Assembly: GCA_028280575.1 (NCBI GenBank)
Contig: JANQLN010000131.1
Coordinates: 1-48,590, forward strand
Source: Clostridia bacterium
Lineage (GTDB): Bacteria; Bacillota; Clostridia; Acetivibrionales; STF1-152
Direction: 5' to 3'
DNA length: 48,590 nucleotides
In this document: in pieces, positions 1 to 7,421 of the stretch
Layout: every line of letters begins with the position of its first letter
How positions within the stretch are numbered: position 1 is the first letter of the stretch
Made by a program: the position numbers and the translations under genes
The notes under the pieces: generated by a model
The model's input: the letters and a program-made list of their open reading frames with translations, nothing else
The model's database searches: none
What the model was told of the DNA's origin: nothing

Positions 1-98
1 TTTCAATCAAGGATCATACTAAATGTTGTATATGCTTATTATTCATACTACTAAATTTAGTATGCTCCATTAAGAAAATCATAACAACGCAAATTGCT
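1..98. repeat. Dispersed nested-palindrome repeat, copy A (left end cut by window)
   Basis: An inner inverted repeat (CATACTAAAT near 15-24 with ATTTAGTATG near 55-64) is followed by TTAAGAAAATCATAACAACG and AAATTGCT, ending at 98. The last 31 bases, 70-100, are identical to copy C at 39724-39756. The right outer arm ACAACGCAAATTGC is at 84-97; its partner would lie left of base 1. The stop codon of yqeK (TGA, bases 100-98 on the minus strand) lies on the element edge, and the shared identity runs through it, so the element may supply that stop. Nature unknown: a MITE-like or REP-like repeat is the best guess. Confidence 0.75.
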
Positions 99-673
99 CA
101 ACCTCTTATTATTTGGGATTCTATAATGGAATTGCGCATCTTAACGGTATTTGGATGAAGCAAATGCTTCTTACCAAGAACACGCCTTATGGTTGAATCA
201 ACTGCAAGAATCAAAGCCTCGTTCAAATCTTTATATGCCTCTTTTCTTATAGCCTCTACCCCTTCAAAGCTTCTGTCTTTTTCAATATAATCCGCAAGAA
301 ATATAATTTTTTGGAGAATATCCATATCAGCTTCCCCCATGGTATGGCTGCGAATAGCTTCAAGAATGCAAGCGTCGTTAACTTCATAACAAGCCTTAGC
401 CAGCCGGGCTCCTACTGCTCCATGCAAAAGGTCCGGCTGCACTCTGCATATTTTATCGACATGAATATTAAAACGCATGCAATAAGAAAGCATGGTCTCA
501 TTATCAAGTCCTTTTGCACAATCGTGCAAAAGACCGGCAGTTAAAGCTCTGTTAATATCACAACCATAAGCTTTGGCAAGCTTTTCCGATTCCGCCATTA
601 CATTTATGGAATGACGGTATCTCTTTTTGCTTAGATTTTGAGCCAGAATTTCTTTTATCCTGTCAATATTCAT
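98..673 (-). CDS. yqeK: HD-domain protein YqeK, predicted symmetrical Ap4A hydrolase
   Basis: A 191-residue HD-superfamily metal-dependent phosphohydrolase of the YqeK family. Members of this family split diadenosine tetraphosphate (Ap4A) symmetrically into two ADP and are usually encoded next to nadD. The N-terminal RYRHSINVM carries the first metal-binding His. GLLHDCAKG at about 47-55 is the HD motif, followed by LLHGAVGARLA and the late SHTMG and FLADYIEKDR motifs typical of the family. Length is normal. It starts 15 bp after the nadD stop in the same direction, so the two are probably cotranscribed. The protein should be cytoplasmic. A palindromic repeat begins exactly at the stop codon. 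Family assignment is secure; the biochemical activity is inferred from family members. Confidence 0.93.
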   Translation of the reverse strand: MNIDRIKEILAQNLSKKRYRHSINVMAESEKLAKAYGCDINRALTAGLLHDCAKGLDNETMLSYCMRFNIHVDKICRVQPDLLHGAVGARLAKACYEVNDACILEAIRSHTMGEADMDILQKIIFLADYIEKDRSFEGVEAIRKEAYKDLNEALILAVDSTIRRVLGKKHLLHPNTVKMRNSIIESQIIRG

Positions 674-688
674 AAAAAAACTCTCACT

Positions 689-1309
689 TTAGCAAGTTGC
701 TTTCTTATATAACCCATTTTTCTCAATATGGCATAATACCTTATCCGGCAGCATATATCTTGCTGATTGGCCATTGCATATTCTTTTTTTTATTCCGGTG
801 GACGAAATATCAATCAATGGCACCGCAACGTGATTCAAAGATGCGCCATACCTTTCCAAAAGGTATTTTATATGTTCTTTAAGTTTATTTGTGTCATATC
901 CGCCCCTTGATACGGCAACTATATCACAAAGCTCAAAGACTCTTTTAAAGTCCTTCCATGTCTCCAGGTCAAATACAACATCTGCTCCAATTAATAAACA
1001 AGGCTTCATATTATATTTTTCCATCAATGCAATCACAGTATCAATTGTATATGTTTTACCGGCTCTTTGTATCTCAACCGGATTTACATCAAAAGACGGA
1101 TTATACTCAGTTGCAATCTCAAGCATTCTGTACCTGTCTTTTGCTTTTGAAACCTCACTAGCTTTTTTATGGGGAGGTAAACCTGAAGGTATGAACACAA
1201 TCCTGTCCAAACCTTCCAGCTCTCTGACCTGCTCGGCAATTATGAGATGTCCGTAATGCACCGGGTCAAAAGTTCCTCCGAAAAAACCTATCCGTTTATT
1301 ATAAATCAT
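689..1309 (-). CDS. nadD: Nicotinate-nucleotide adenylyltransferase
   Basis: A 206-residue cytoplasmic enzyme that transfers AMP from ATP to nicotinate mononucleotide, giving deamido-NAD, a step of NAD biosynthesis. The nucleotidyltransferase signature GGTFDPVHYGHL lies at the N-terminus, with the H-x-G-H-like phosphate site. IPSGLPPHK, LIGADV and the C-terminal DISSTGIKKRI (the conserved S-x-T-x-I-R/K region) complete the family pattern. An ORF start 14 codons upstream exists, but I chose the ATG at 1309 because GGTGATGG lies just ahead of it and homologues begin a few residues before GGTFDP. It is followed by yqeK at 15 bp spacing, the classic nadD-yqeK pair. Confidence 0.95.
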   Translation of the reverse strand: MIYNKRIGFFGGTFDPVHYGHLIIAEQVRELEGLDRIVFIPSGLPPHKKASEVSKAKDRYRMLEIATEYNPSFDVNPVEIQRAGKTYTIDTVIALMEKYNMKPCLLIGADVVFDLETWKDFKRVFELCDIVAVSRGGYDTNKLKEHIKYLLERYGASLNHVAVPLIDISSTGIKKRICNGQSARYMLPDKVLCHIEKNGLYKKATC

Positions 1310-1348
1310 TTTTCCATCACCAAATATATAACAATATACAAAATAATA

Positions 1349-1377
1349 CACTATTTAATTTGTAATATCAAATAGTG
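1349..1377 (-). terminator. Weak stem-loop between lacI-type gene and nadD
   Basis: CACTATTT (1349-1356) and AAATAGTG (1370-1377) form a perfect 8-bp stem, followed on the minus strand by TATTATTTTGTAT. It is AT-rich and so of low stability. It could end the transcript of the regulator gene (stop at 1403), or sit in the nadD promoter region. Structure is seen; the function is a guess. Confidence 0.3.
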
Positions 1378-1402
1378 ATTAACAAAACCAGCCATATAAA
1401 GT

Positions 1403-2392
1403 TTATAAAGATTTTCCTTTTATAATGGTATGAGCAAGCTTTATGTCTTGAGGAAAAGAAGCTCCCCGGATTTCTGCCAGCAAAAGCTCTACCGCTTTAG
1501 TCCCCAATTCCAAAAGAGGATAGCTAACTGTTGCCAGAGAAGGTTTTACATATTTCAGCATGTCAATATTGTCAAAGCCCATTAAACCCATTCCCTTAGG
1601 AACACTAATACCATATTTTTCGAAATGATTCAATATTTCAAGGGCGTAGACATCACTTGAACACAAAACTGCCGTCCTTTCATTCGTATTCAGCCCGTAA
1701 GAACAAATCCTTGCAATTCCACTGTCTTCTTCAATAACCAGTGATTCTATTTTCCTGCCGGCTTCCTTCAACGCATCACAATATCCCCTGAACCTTTCTT
1801 CCTGGGCATGAAGATTCACTTTCCCGCGATTTGACAGGGGTGGGCTAAAGTAAATAATCCTTCCGTATTTTTTATTTATAATATGGTTAGCTGCTTCCTT
1901 CATAGCCATATAATCATCTATACCCACGAAAGACAGCCTGTCGAAAATCCTGTTGCCAATAGTTATAATTGGTATTTTCAATCCTTCCAGGTATTCATAG
2001 TACTCCTTACCACTGTGAACCGAGCAGATTATCAGCCCGTCGACCTGTCTGCCCGCAAGATGCTCTATACATGACTTTTCCACCTTTTTATCCCTGTCCG
2101 TAAGGGTAAGATATACAAAATATCCCTGCTCCCTTGCACTCATCTCAATAGCATTGGCAAGCTGTGCAAAGAACCGGTTGTAAAGACCAAATATAACCAG
2201 GCCTATTGTCATTGTAGTTCCTTTTGCAAGGCTTCTTGCAAGGAGATGGGGGCGGTATCCCAGCTTCTCAGCCGTTTCCAAAACCTTTTTCTTTGTTATC
2301 GGGCTTATGCCCGGGCGGTTGTTAAGCGCCCGGTCAACAGTCCCCTGGGATACGCCGCATATTTTTGCTATATCATTTCCTGTTACTGCTAT
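1403..2392 (-). CDS. LacI-family transcriptional regulator, apparent ATA start
   Basis: A 329-residue one-component repressor. The N-terminal HTH reads AVTGNDIAKICGVSQGTVDR, then ALNNRPGISP and the hinge-region YRPHLLARSLAKG. A periplasmic-binding-protein-like effector domain (about 60-329) follows, with TMTIGLVIFG, VDGLIICSV, FVGIDDYMA, MGFDNIDM and the closing ATVSYPLLELG. Oddity: no in-frame ATG, GTG or TTG precedes the HTH. A TGA lies at 2401-2399, and the first in-frame TTG (2281) is inside the HTH. The family-consistent start is an ATA at 2392, with AAAGGATG about 10 bases upstream. It may instead be a damaged start or a sequence error. The gene lies 61 bp after the GH116 gene, so it probably autoregulates that operon through the operator at 5119-5132. 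The effector is probably a saccharide; identity unknown. Confidence 0.85.
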   Translation of the reverse strand: MAVTGNDIAKICGVSQGTVDRALNNRPGISPITKKKVLETAEKLGYRPHLLARSLAKGTTMTIGLVIFGLYNRFFAQLANAIEMSAREQGYFVYLTLTDRDKKVEKSCIEHLAGRQVDGLIICSVHSGKEYYEYLEGLKIPIITIGNRIFDRLSFVGIDDYMAMKEAANHIINKKYGRIIYFSPPLSNRGKVNLHAQEERFRGYCDALKEAGRKIESLVIEEDSGIARICSYGLNTNERTAVLCSSDVYALEILNHFEKYGISVPKGMGLMGFDNIDMLKYVKPSLATVSYPLLELGTKAVELLLAEIRGASFPQDIKLAHTIIKGKSL

Positions 2393-2453
2393 TACAACTC
2401 ATCCTTTCTTCATATGTATAGCTATATTTTATCATTTGCAGAAGGGATAGTCA

Positions 2454-5084
2454 CTATTTTTTTAATTTGATTTCAATAGAGTTTTCTTCCTGGATTTCTG
2501 AAGCATCTTCTAATTCTACAATCCCGTCATGGTATTTATATCCCTTTTCCATACCGCATATGACAACCGATTCAATTTTTGATTCATCTATGAAGGGTAC
2601 CTTGATTTTGTTTAAGGTGATTTTCCCGTATATTACCTTGATTTTTACAGAACCGGGTTCACTTTCAAAAACTCCCCATCCTGAATCCAGGGACCAGAAG
2701 CATTTAAATTTATCCGATTTTGCATCTGCAGGATTAAAGCCTAGTGTTCCATTTACCATGTCAAACTCAAAGCCGCTAAACGCATTAAGCAGTGCATAGC
2801 TCGCCATGGAACGGGCATAGTTGCTCCCGCATTCAAACTCATTCCAGGGGTTGCGCTTTTCACCGTCATATCTTTCTCTTAAAGCTTTAACCATTTCCAT
2901 GCCCTCTTCCAAAAGCCCTTCCTGGATCATATGGATTGCAGCCTGGTACTCGAATCCATTCATGGTCTCCTCAGCATAAGTAACCGGTACAACAGGCTTA
3001 TATTTTCCTTCCGGCCAGTCACAGATGACAGCACCGGCTTCACCGTTCAATGCGTACAGCCTGCAAGGATTGTAGAAGTTTCTCATACTCTTCTTGAAGT
3101 TGTATTTGTATATGGATTTAAGTGCTTTCTTAACCTGCTCCCTGTTAAAAATCTCCCCGAGACCGCACAGGTTTGCATGCCATTGTGCCAGCACCTGGTC
3201 AATTCCGCTGCCTTCACCTACCTGGTACTTCATCTCCTTTGCTTCGTCATTCCAATAAGCTTTTGAGGCATCGCCTTCATTGTTATCATATTTCTCAAGC
3301 AGCGCCTTATCCTTAAGGTCAACCATCTGATGATAATACTCACCGTTAAACAGGTTTTCATCCACCCACTCTTTGCCCTTTAAAAACAATTCCATATACT
3401 CATTAGCTTTGTCTGTTTCTCCAAGATATTCAGCCATTTCAGCTCCTGCTTTTAAGGCCCCAAGATAAAAACCGGTAAGCCACGAGTTGGCACCAAACAA
3501 TTCCATATCAAGTGTATGATGCTGCCTTCCTTCCAATACTCCGTCCTTGTCTGAATCCCATCCGTCTTCATTGGTTTGCGCCCAGGCAAATTCTATGTTC
3601 TTTTTTATTCCTTCCCAGTTGGATTTTAACCATTGGGTATCACCTGATATTTTCCACTCCCGGTACATCTTTATTACACCGCCGAACTGACCGTCGGCAC
3701 AAGGACGATTGGCCGACCGCTCCCTTCCCAGGGGCAATTGAATTCTAAAAGCCATACCCCCGTCCTCTCTCATGTTGTACCTGTAGTCCAGGTCTCTCAT
3801 GGAGCGCTCAAGCCTGGGAAAAAGGAACGGAAGAGCATAGGCATAGTTCCATACGTGGGTACAGGAGCCTTCACAGCAGCCCGAATCGCATTGGCAACCC
3901 TCAAACCCGTAAAATGAACCGTCTTCAAGCCTCAAGCACGTTGGAGTTTTCAATATTGATATGTTGGCCGACACTGCGTCCATGGCTTCTGCGGGTATAG
4001 TAGACGAAAAGAGTGCATTTTTAAATTTAAGCGTATCATTATAAAGCCTATCCCAGTTCTCAAGACTGTATAACGCAGCGGCAGCAGAATTTTCAAATAC
4101 GGTGGCATAATAGTTCTTCCAGGTTTTACTGCCTGAGGAATCGCACTCCCCATCCTTGCAGTCACATTTTTCGGGCCTCCAGTAGTTGGTGCAGTTAGGA
4201 TAGCTCCAGGTGATTATAAACCTTACCTTTTTTTTCTCCCCGGCCCCCAGTGATACACTGGCGGCTATGGTGCCTGTATCCGTACCGCCCGGGTAATTGT
4301 TGTTTTTATTCTGCTCCCTCGTATAAGTCCTGTTTTTAAATTTGCCTGAAGATGTAAAATCCCTCCAATAAACACCAAGACTGTCAAACCACCTTCCCCT
4401 GTACCAGTATTCCTGGTAGCTTGTGTCCTGGGCATCCGTTGCAATACACAAGTCTCCATATTCCGTATCACTTTTATCAAACTTGCTTGAAGACAGGCTT
4501 ATGGATTTAACAGTTTCGTATTTTGAAAAGCTGTTTATACATGTACCTTGGGCGCCGGGATTGCTGGCAGACAGGGCAACCGTATATGTAACGGCTTTAT
4601 CGAGTATATTTTCTACCTCTATTTCAAAAAAAGCTCCCGGTATGCTTGAATCCTTGTCATTTAATGGAATCAAAGGATTAAATGCAGTCATTTCGACCCT
4701 GCCTGGAAAATCCTCATCAATGAATCTGAGTTTTGCAAAAGGGTATTTCCCTTCAAATTCAACATCTTTAAAATGCGGGATACCTGCCATAGTAGACCTT
4801 TTTGGGCCAAAGCCAAAACTTTGAAAATGCGGGCTTCCCATATCACCTGAATATGGAGGGTGCAGGTCCCCATTCATAACCCTGGCGTCGAGCACGTTTC
4901 CATTATGCTCTGCCTTAATTGAAAAATGGCTGAATCCGTTGTGTGAACCTTTGCTGGGCTTGTTGAAAATTTCCCAATCAATAAGCCTTCCATTACCCGA
5001 AAGTGCCAAGCAGCCGGTGCCTATACCTCCGAGAGGAAAAGAAATTTCCCTGGTTTTAGAACCTGAATAAACAAAATTATCCAA
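2454..5084 (-). CDS. GH116 family glycoside hydrolase (GBA2-like beta-glycosidase)
   Basis: An 876-residue enzyme with the GBA2 N-terminal domain (GGIGTGCLALSGNGRLIDWE near the start) and the catalytic (alpha/alpha)6 domain (THVWNYAYALPFLFPRLERS, YREWKISGDTQWL, GWDSDKDGVLEGRQHHTLD, FELFG-like segments, CDWPEG, GFEYQAA). GH116 enzymes hydrolyse beta-glucosides or beta-xylosides with retention. There is no signal peptide, so it probably acts in the cytoplasm on imported oligosaccharides. A longer reading from GTG at 5099 is possible; TTG at 5084 is preferred because GAGGTG stands 7 bases before it. Two cysteine clusters (CDCKDGEC and CQCDSGCCEGSC) look like a metal site. It is transcribed with the downstream LacI-type regulator. 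Substrate is not predictable here. Confidence 0.85.
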   Translation of the reverse strand: MDNFVYSGSKTREISFPLGGIGTGCLALSGNGRLIDWEIFNKPSKGSHNGFSHFSIKAEHNGNVLDARVMNGDLHPPYSGDMGSPHFQSFGFGPKRSTMAGIPHFKDVEFEGKYPFAKLRFIDEDFPGRVEMTAFNPLIPLNDKDSSIPGAFFEIEVENILDKAVTYTVALSASNPGAQGTCINSFSKYETVKSISLSSSKFDKSDTEYGDLCIATDAQDTSYQEYWYRGRWFDSLGVYWRDFTSSGKFKNRTYTREQNKNNNYPGGTDTGTIAASVSLGAGEKKKVRFIITWSYPNCTNYWRPEKCDCKDGECDSSGSKTWKNYYATVFENSAAAALYSLENWDRLYNDTLKFKNALFSSTIPAEAMDAVSANISILKTPTCLRLEDGSFYGFEGCQCDSGCCEGSCTHVWNYAYALPFLFPRLERSMRDLDYRYNMREDGGMAFRIQLPLGRERSANRPCADGQFGGVIKMYREWKISGDTQWLKSNWEGIKKNIEFAWAQTNEDGWDSDKDGVLEGRQHHTLDMELFGANSWLTGFYLGALKAGAEMAEYLGETDKANEYMELFLKGKEWVDENLFNGEYYHQMVDLKDKALLEKYDNNEGDASKAYWNDEAKEMKYQVGEGSGIDQVLAQWHANLCGLGEIFNREQVKKALKSIYKYNFKKSMRNFYNPCRLYALNGEAGAVICDWPEGKYKPVVPVTYAEETMNGFEYQAAIHMIQEGLLEEGMEMVKALRERYDGEKRNPWNEFECGSNYARSMASYALLNAFSGFEFDMVNGTLGFNPADAKSDKFKCFWSLDSGWGVFESEPGSVKIKVIYGKITLNKIKVPFIDESKIESVVICGMEKGYKYHDGIVELEDASEIQEENSIEIKLKK

Positions 5085-5118
5085 TGTCAAACACCTCACA
5101 ATAAATTTTAATACGCTG

Positions 5119-5132
5119 CGTGTGCGTACACG
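5119..5132 (-). promoter_or_regulatory. Putative LacI-type operator of the GH116 operon
   Basis: CGTGTGCGTACACG is a 14-bp palindrome with a central CG and one mismatched pair (6 of 7 pairs match). It lies just downstream of the -10 box, at the predicted transcription start of the GH116-lacI operon. Central-CG palindromes at this position are typical of LacI-family operators, and a LacI-family gene is the next gene in the operon. Binding is inferred. Confidence 0.55.
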
Positions 5133-5135
5133 TAT

Positions 5136-5164
5136 ATTATATCACCATACCTTAGCCTTGTAAA
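5136..5164 (-). promoter_or_regulatory. Sigma-A-type promoter of the GH116-lacI operon
   Basis: On the minus strand TTTACA (5164-5159), a 17-bp spacer, then TATAAT (5141-5136). The predicted start falls near 5129, inside the operator palindrome, leaving a leader of about 45 bases to the TTG start. The rest of the 5165-5280 gap shows nothing I can name. Confidence 0.7.
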
Positions 5165-5281
5165 CCAATTAAAAAAATTTGAGTATTCCCCATTTTTAAT
5201 ATTGAGAAAATTTATGAGTATAATGAGACAGTTATCATTGGGAATGCATTTAAAAAAATAAGCACTTTGTGCCTTAACCAG

Positions 5282-5350
5282 TTTCAAGCAAGAAGCATAC
5301 TAAATGTTGTATATCCTTATTATTCATACTACTAAACTTAGTATGCTCTC
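5282..5350. repeat. Dispersed nested-palindrome repeat, copy B (core only)
   Basis: AGCATACTAAAT (5294-5305) and ACTTAGTATGCT (5336-5347) form the inner inverted repeat with one mismatch. The interior TGTTGTATATCCTTATTATT and CATACTACTAAA match copies A and C almost base for base. The outer arms (GCAATTTGCGTTGT and complement) are absent. It lies between the PEP carboxylase stop (5409) and the GH116 promoter. It has no T-rich tail on either strand, so it does not look like a terminator. Confidence 0.75.
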
Positions 5351-5408
5351 ATACGGCAGCACAAAAATGCTTTAATGTTTTATTTGAAATTTTATATTGC
5401 CTTTTTCA

Positions 5409-7016
5409 TTACCCAAGGCTGCCCCTGATATTTCCCATTTCTTTAAGCCAGTTTTGCAGCAGCTCTATTTCATGAGGGCGGGACATATCAACAGCTCTTT
5501 CCAAATGAAATAATACGCCTAATGTGGAATCCATCAGAACATGGTAAATATCTGACTGTATGCTGCTTTCATCCGGAAGATTCAAGTTGAACATCTCACA
5601 GCAATACTGGATGTCTTCCTCAATATCATCGACAACATCATCATCGAAAAATCTTCTTATATTATTAAAATTAATAAATTTACTATCAAATTCCAGGTCG
5701 GCTTTTATAGAGGGATATTCTTTCAAAAATTCATCTAACCCCTTTTGCCCCCACATTTTTTTGATTCTCTTAAGCCCTCTGCCGGTACCTAGAAAAACCG
5801 GAGGCAAACCGATAGAATAAAGTGAAGCGGTATATGATATTGCCCTGGGCAGAGCTACCTTCATATCAGTATTAAACCTATATAAATCTTCACGTATTTT
5901 GGCATCTTTTACAAATCTGGCTACCTCTTTGGGTTTCGCTATATCTCTTGCATATCCCACTCCGCTTTTGCGGGCCAATCTATCCCTTTGTCTTGGCATA
6001 TAGTCAGATAGCCTGGCAATATTTGGTATTATTTTCAAAAAAACCTCCAGGTATGTGCTGGTGAAAACGCCAACAAAATTATATAATTGTTCAAGCTCGT
6101 CATCTGAATATAAATGGGGTTCGCTTTTAGGAATCTCTTCCTTAAGGATTTCCGTCAATTTTTGCACTTTTTCCCTGGATTGATCATACCTTATTCCCGA
6201 TTGAATGGTAAATGTCTTCACACCCGGATAATTTTTAAGGATATTGTGTATATTTTCTAATGTTATATGGCCTCTAAAAGGCAAAGCACCGCCGCCAAAA
6301 ATGGGGTATACATCCATATCCAGATTCCGCCCTGTCCTATAAGCTTTAGAAAGGGCTATACGGTTTGCCAAAACCGCTGAAACATTTCCATATGAAAGTG
6401 CCGGGTCAGACCTTCCAAGCATAAACCTAAGATATTCCATTCCGTAGTTATTATCCCTCAGCTCTGTTACGAATTCACTTATGATATTATCTATATTCAA
6501 TAATTCCGGTACTTCTTCAATAAGTGGAATAATTTTTAATAAGTCAAATCTGTCTTTTAATTTAAACTCCTGGTGAGTTAGCCTAACTACCGAATCTATT
6601 CTTTTTTTTACTTCAATCAATTCTTGGGCAGAACTGACCATTGGTAAAATAACTTCTATTACTGCTTGAGTATCGGATAATTCTATTGCACTAACATTTG
6701 ACTCCATTATTGACAAGAAAACCATAATTTGCCTGAAGGCCGTCTCTTTACTCGCATTAGCTGTCCTAGGAGTTATAAAAACATCTTTTCCCGGCGTTAT
6801 TCCTTTTTGCAACAATCCTAAGACTACCTGTGAAGTTTGATGATAAGGGGTCAGCTTACCTTCAAAATCAATCATGATCTCTTCCAGGCCCAGTCCTTCC
6901 GGAGCAGGTGTGAGAGCACAAATTGCTTCCTCAGGTTCCTCTTGAATAGATATGTATTTTGTGGCTGAATCAGGATGCTGAGTCATCATCGTAGTCGGTA
7001 TCATTCTTTTATCCAT
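5409..7016 (-). CDS. ppcA: Archaeal-type phosphoenolpyruvate carboxylase
   Basis: A 535-residue enzyme of the PEPcase_2 (archaeal-type) family, roughly half the length of the usual bacterial Ppc. It carboxylates PEP with bicarbonate to give oxaloacetate and phosphate in the cytoplasm. The N-terminus IPTTMMTQHPDSATKY is the family hallmark, followed by DFEGKLTPYHQT, the glycine-rich FGGGALPFRGHI, FTIQSGIRYD, YMPRQRDRLARKSG and GTGRGLKRIKKMWGQKG. Start ATG at 7016 is preceded by AAGGAGG. It stands alone, with its own extended -10 promoter. Outside archaea this form is known from a few Firmicutes such as Clostridium perfringens and Leuconostoc/Oenococcus. It would feed aspartate and oxoacid synthesis. 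Allosteric behaviour cannot be judged here. Confidence 0.95.
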   Translation of the reverse strand: MDKRMIPTTMMTQHPDSATKYISIQEEPEEAICALTPAPEGLGLEEIMIDFEGKLTPYHQTSQVVLGLLQKGITPGKDVFITPRTANASKETAFRQIMVFLSIMESNVSAIELSDTQAVIEVILPMVSSAQELIEVKKRIDSVVRLTHQEFKLKDRFDLLKIIPLIEEVPELLNIDNIISEFVTELRDNNYGMEYLRFMLGRSDPALSYGNVSAVLANRIALSKAYRTGRNLDMDVYPIFGGGALPFRGHITLENIHNILKNYPGVKTFTIQSGIRYDQSREKVQKLTEILKEEIPKSEPHLYSDDELEQLYNFVGVFTSTYLEVFLKIIPNIARLSDYMPRQRDRLARKSGVGYARDIAKPKEVARFVKDAKIREDLYRFNTDMKVALPRAISYTASLYSIGLPPVFLGTGRGLKRIKKMWGQKGLDEFLKEYPSIKADLEFDSKFINFNNIRRFFDDDVVDDIEEDIQYCCEMFNLNLPDESSIQSDIYHVLMDSTLGVLFHLERAVDMSRPHEIELLQNWLKEMGNIRGSLG

Positions 7017-7096
7017 TTTTATCCTCCTTTTATAATTTTCTTTTAATGCAAATGTTTTACATTAATAATAAAATAAATATACATGGGGCCGGTACC

Positions 7097-7102
7097 ATTA
7101 TA
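7097..7102 (-). promoter_or_regulatory. Extended -10 promoter candidate for PEP carboxylase
   Basis: On the minus strand TGGTATAAT is an extended -10 motif about 80 bases before the carboxylase start; no good -35 is present. It sits in the loop of a weak 8-bp stem (CGGTACCA 7090-7097 with TGGTGCCG 7121-7128). Nothing else is visible in the 7017-7217 gap. Confidence 0.4.
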
Positions 7103-7217
7103 CCAATATTGAAATAACCTTTGGTGCCGACCCGTATTCGGCTGAAATATTCAGGTTTGCATTTGCCTGCCAATCTGCCCTATTATTACTTTCTATCTAT
7201 AACTTTTAGAGTTTAAG

Positions 7218-7409
7218 CTAAATTTCTTTAACCGTAATGGTTTTTTTAGGACAGATTTCAGCGCACAGGCCACATCCCTTACAGCGGCTTTCGTTCACTA
7301 CTATCTTTTTATTTTCATTAAGCGCAAGCACATTCGGGTCCGGACAGCAAAATATACATAATTTGCAGCCGGTACATTTTTCAACATCAACTTTTGCGGC
7401 GACATACAT
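7218..7409 (-). CDS. 2-oxoacid:ferredoxin oxidoreductase delta subunit (2[4Fe-4S] ferredoxin)
   Basis: A 63-residue bacterial-type ferredoxin with two cluster motifs: CTGCKLCIFCCP (with one extra Cys) and CKGCGLCAEICP. Each gives a CxxCxxCxxxCP set, so two [4Fe-4S] clusters are expected. In four-subunit oxoreductases this subunit passes electrons from the TPP centre in the beta subunit to external ferredoxin. It is the last gene of the five-gene operon, 12 bp after the gamma gene. Start ATG at 7409 has GGAGAGG upstream. Cytoplasmic. Which oxoacid is used cannot be read from this subunit. Confidence 0.9.
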   Translation of the reverse strand: MYVAAKVDVEKCTGCKLCIFCCPDPNVLALNENKKIVVNESRCKGCGLCAEICPKKTITVKEI

Positions 7410-7421
7410 AAAAACCTCTCC

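Noticed and set aside
1403-2281. LacI-type gene read as a pseudogene lacking its HTH
   Set aside because: The HTH is fully encoded and in frame upstream of the TTG at 2281; only the start codon is unusual.
2368-2406. Tiny frame (ATG AGT TGT ...) overlapping the start of the LacI-type gene
   Set aside because: Only nine codons before a stop, in a different frame from the HTH. A frameshift signal was considered, but no slippery sequence is visible.
5282-5350. Repeat core as the terminator of ppcA
   Set aside because: No T-run follows the stem on the ppcA strand, and the same core occurs in other contexts.
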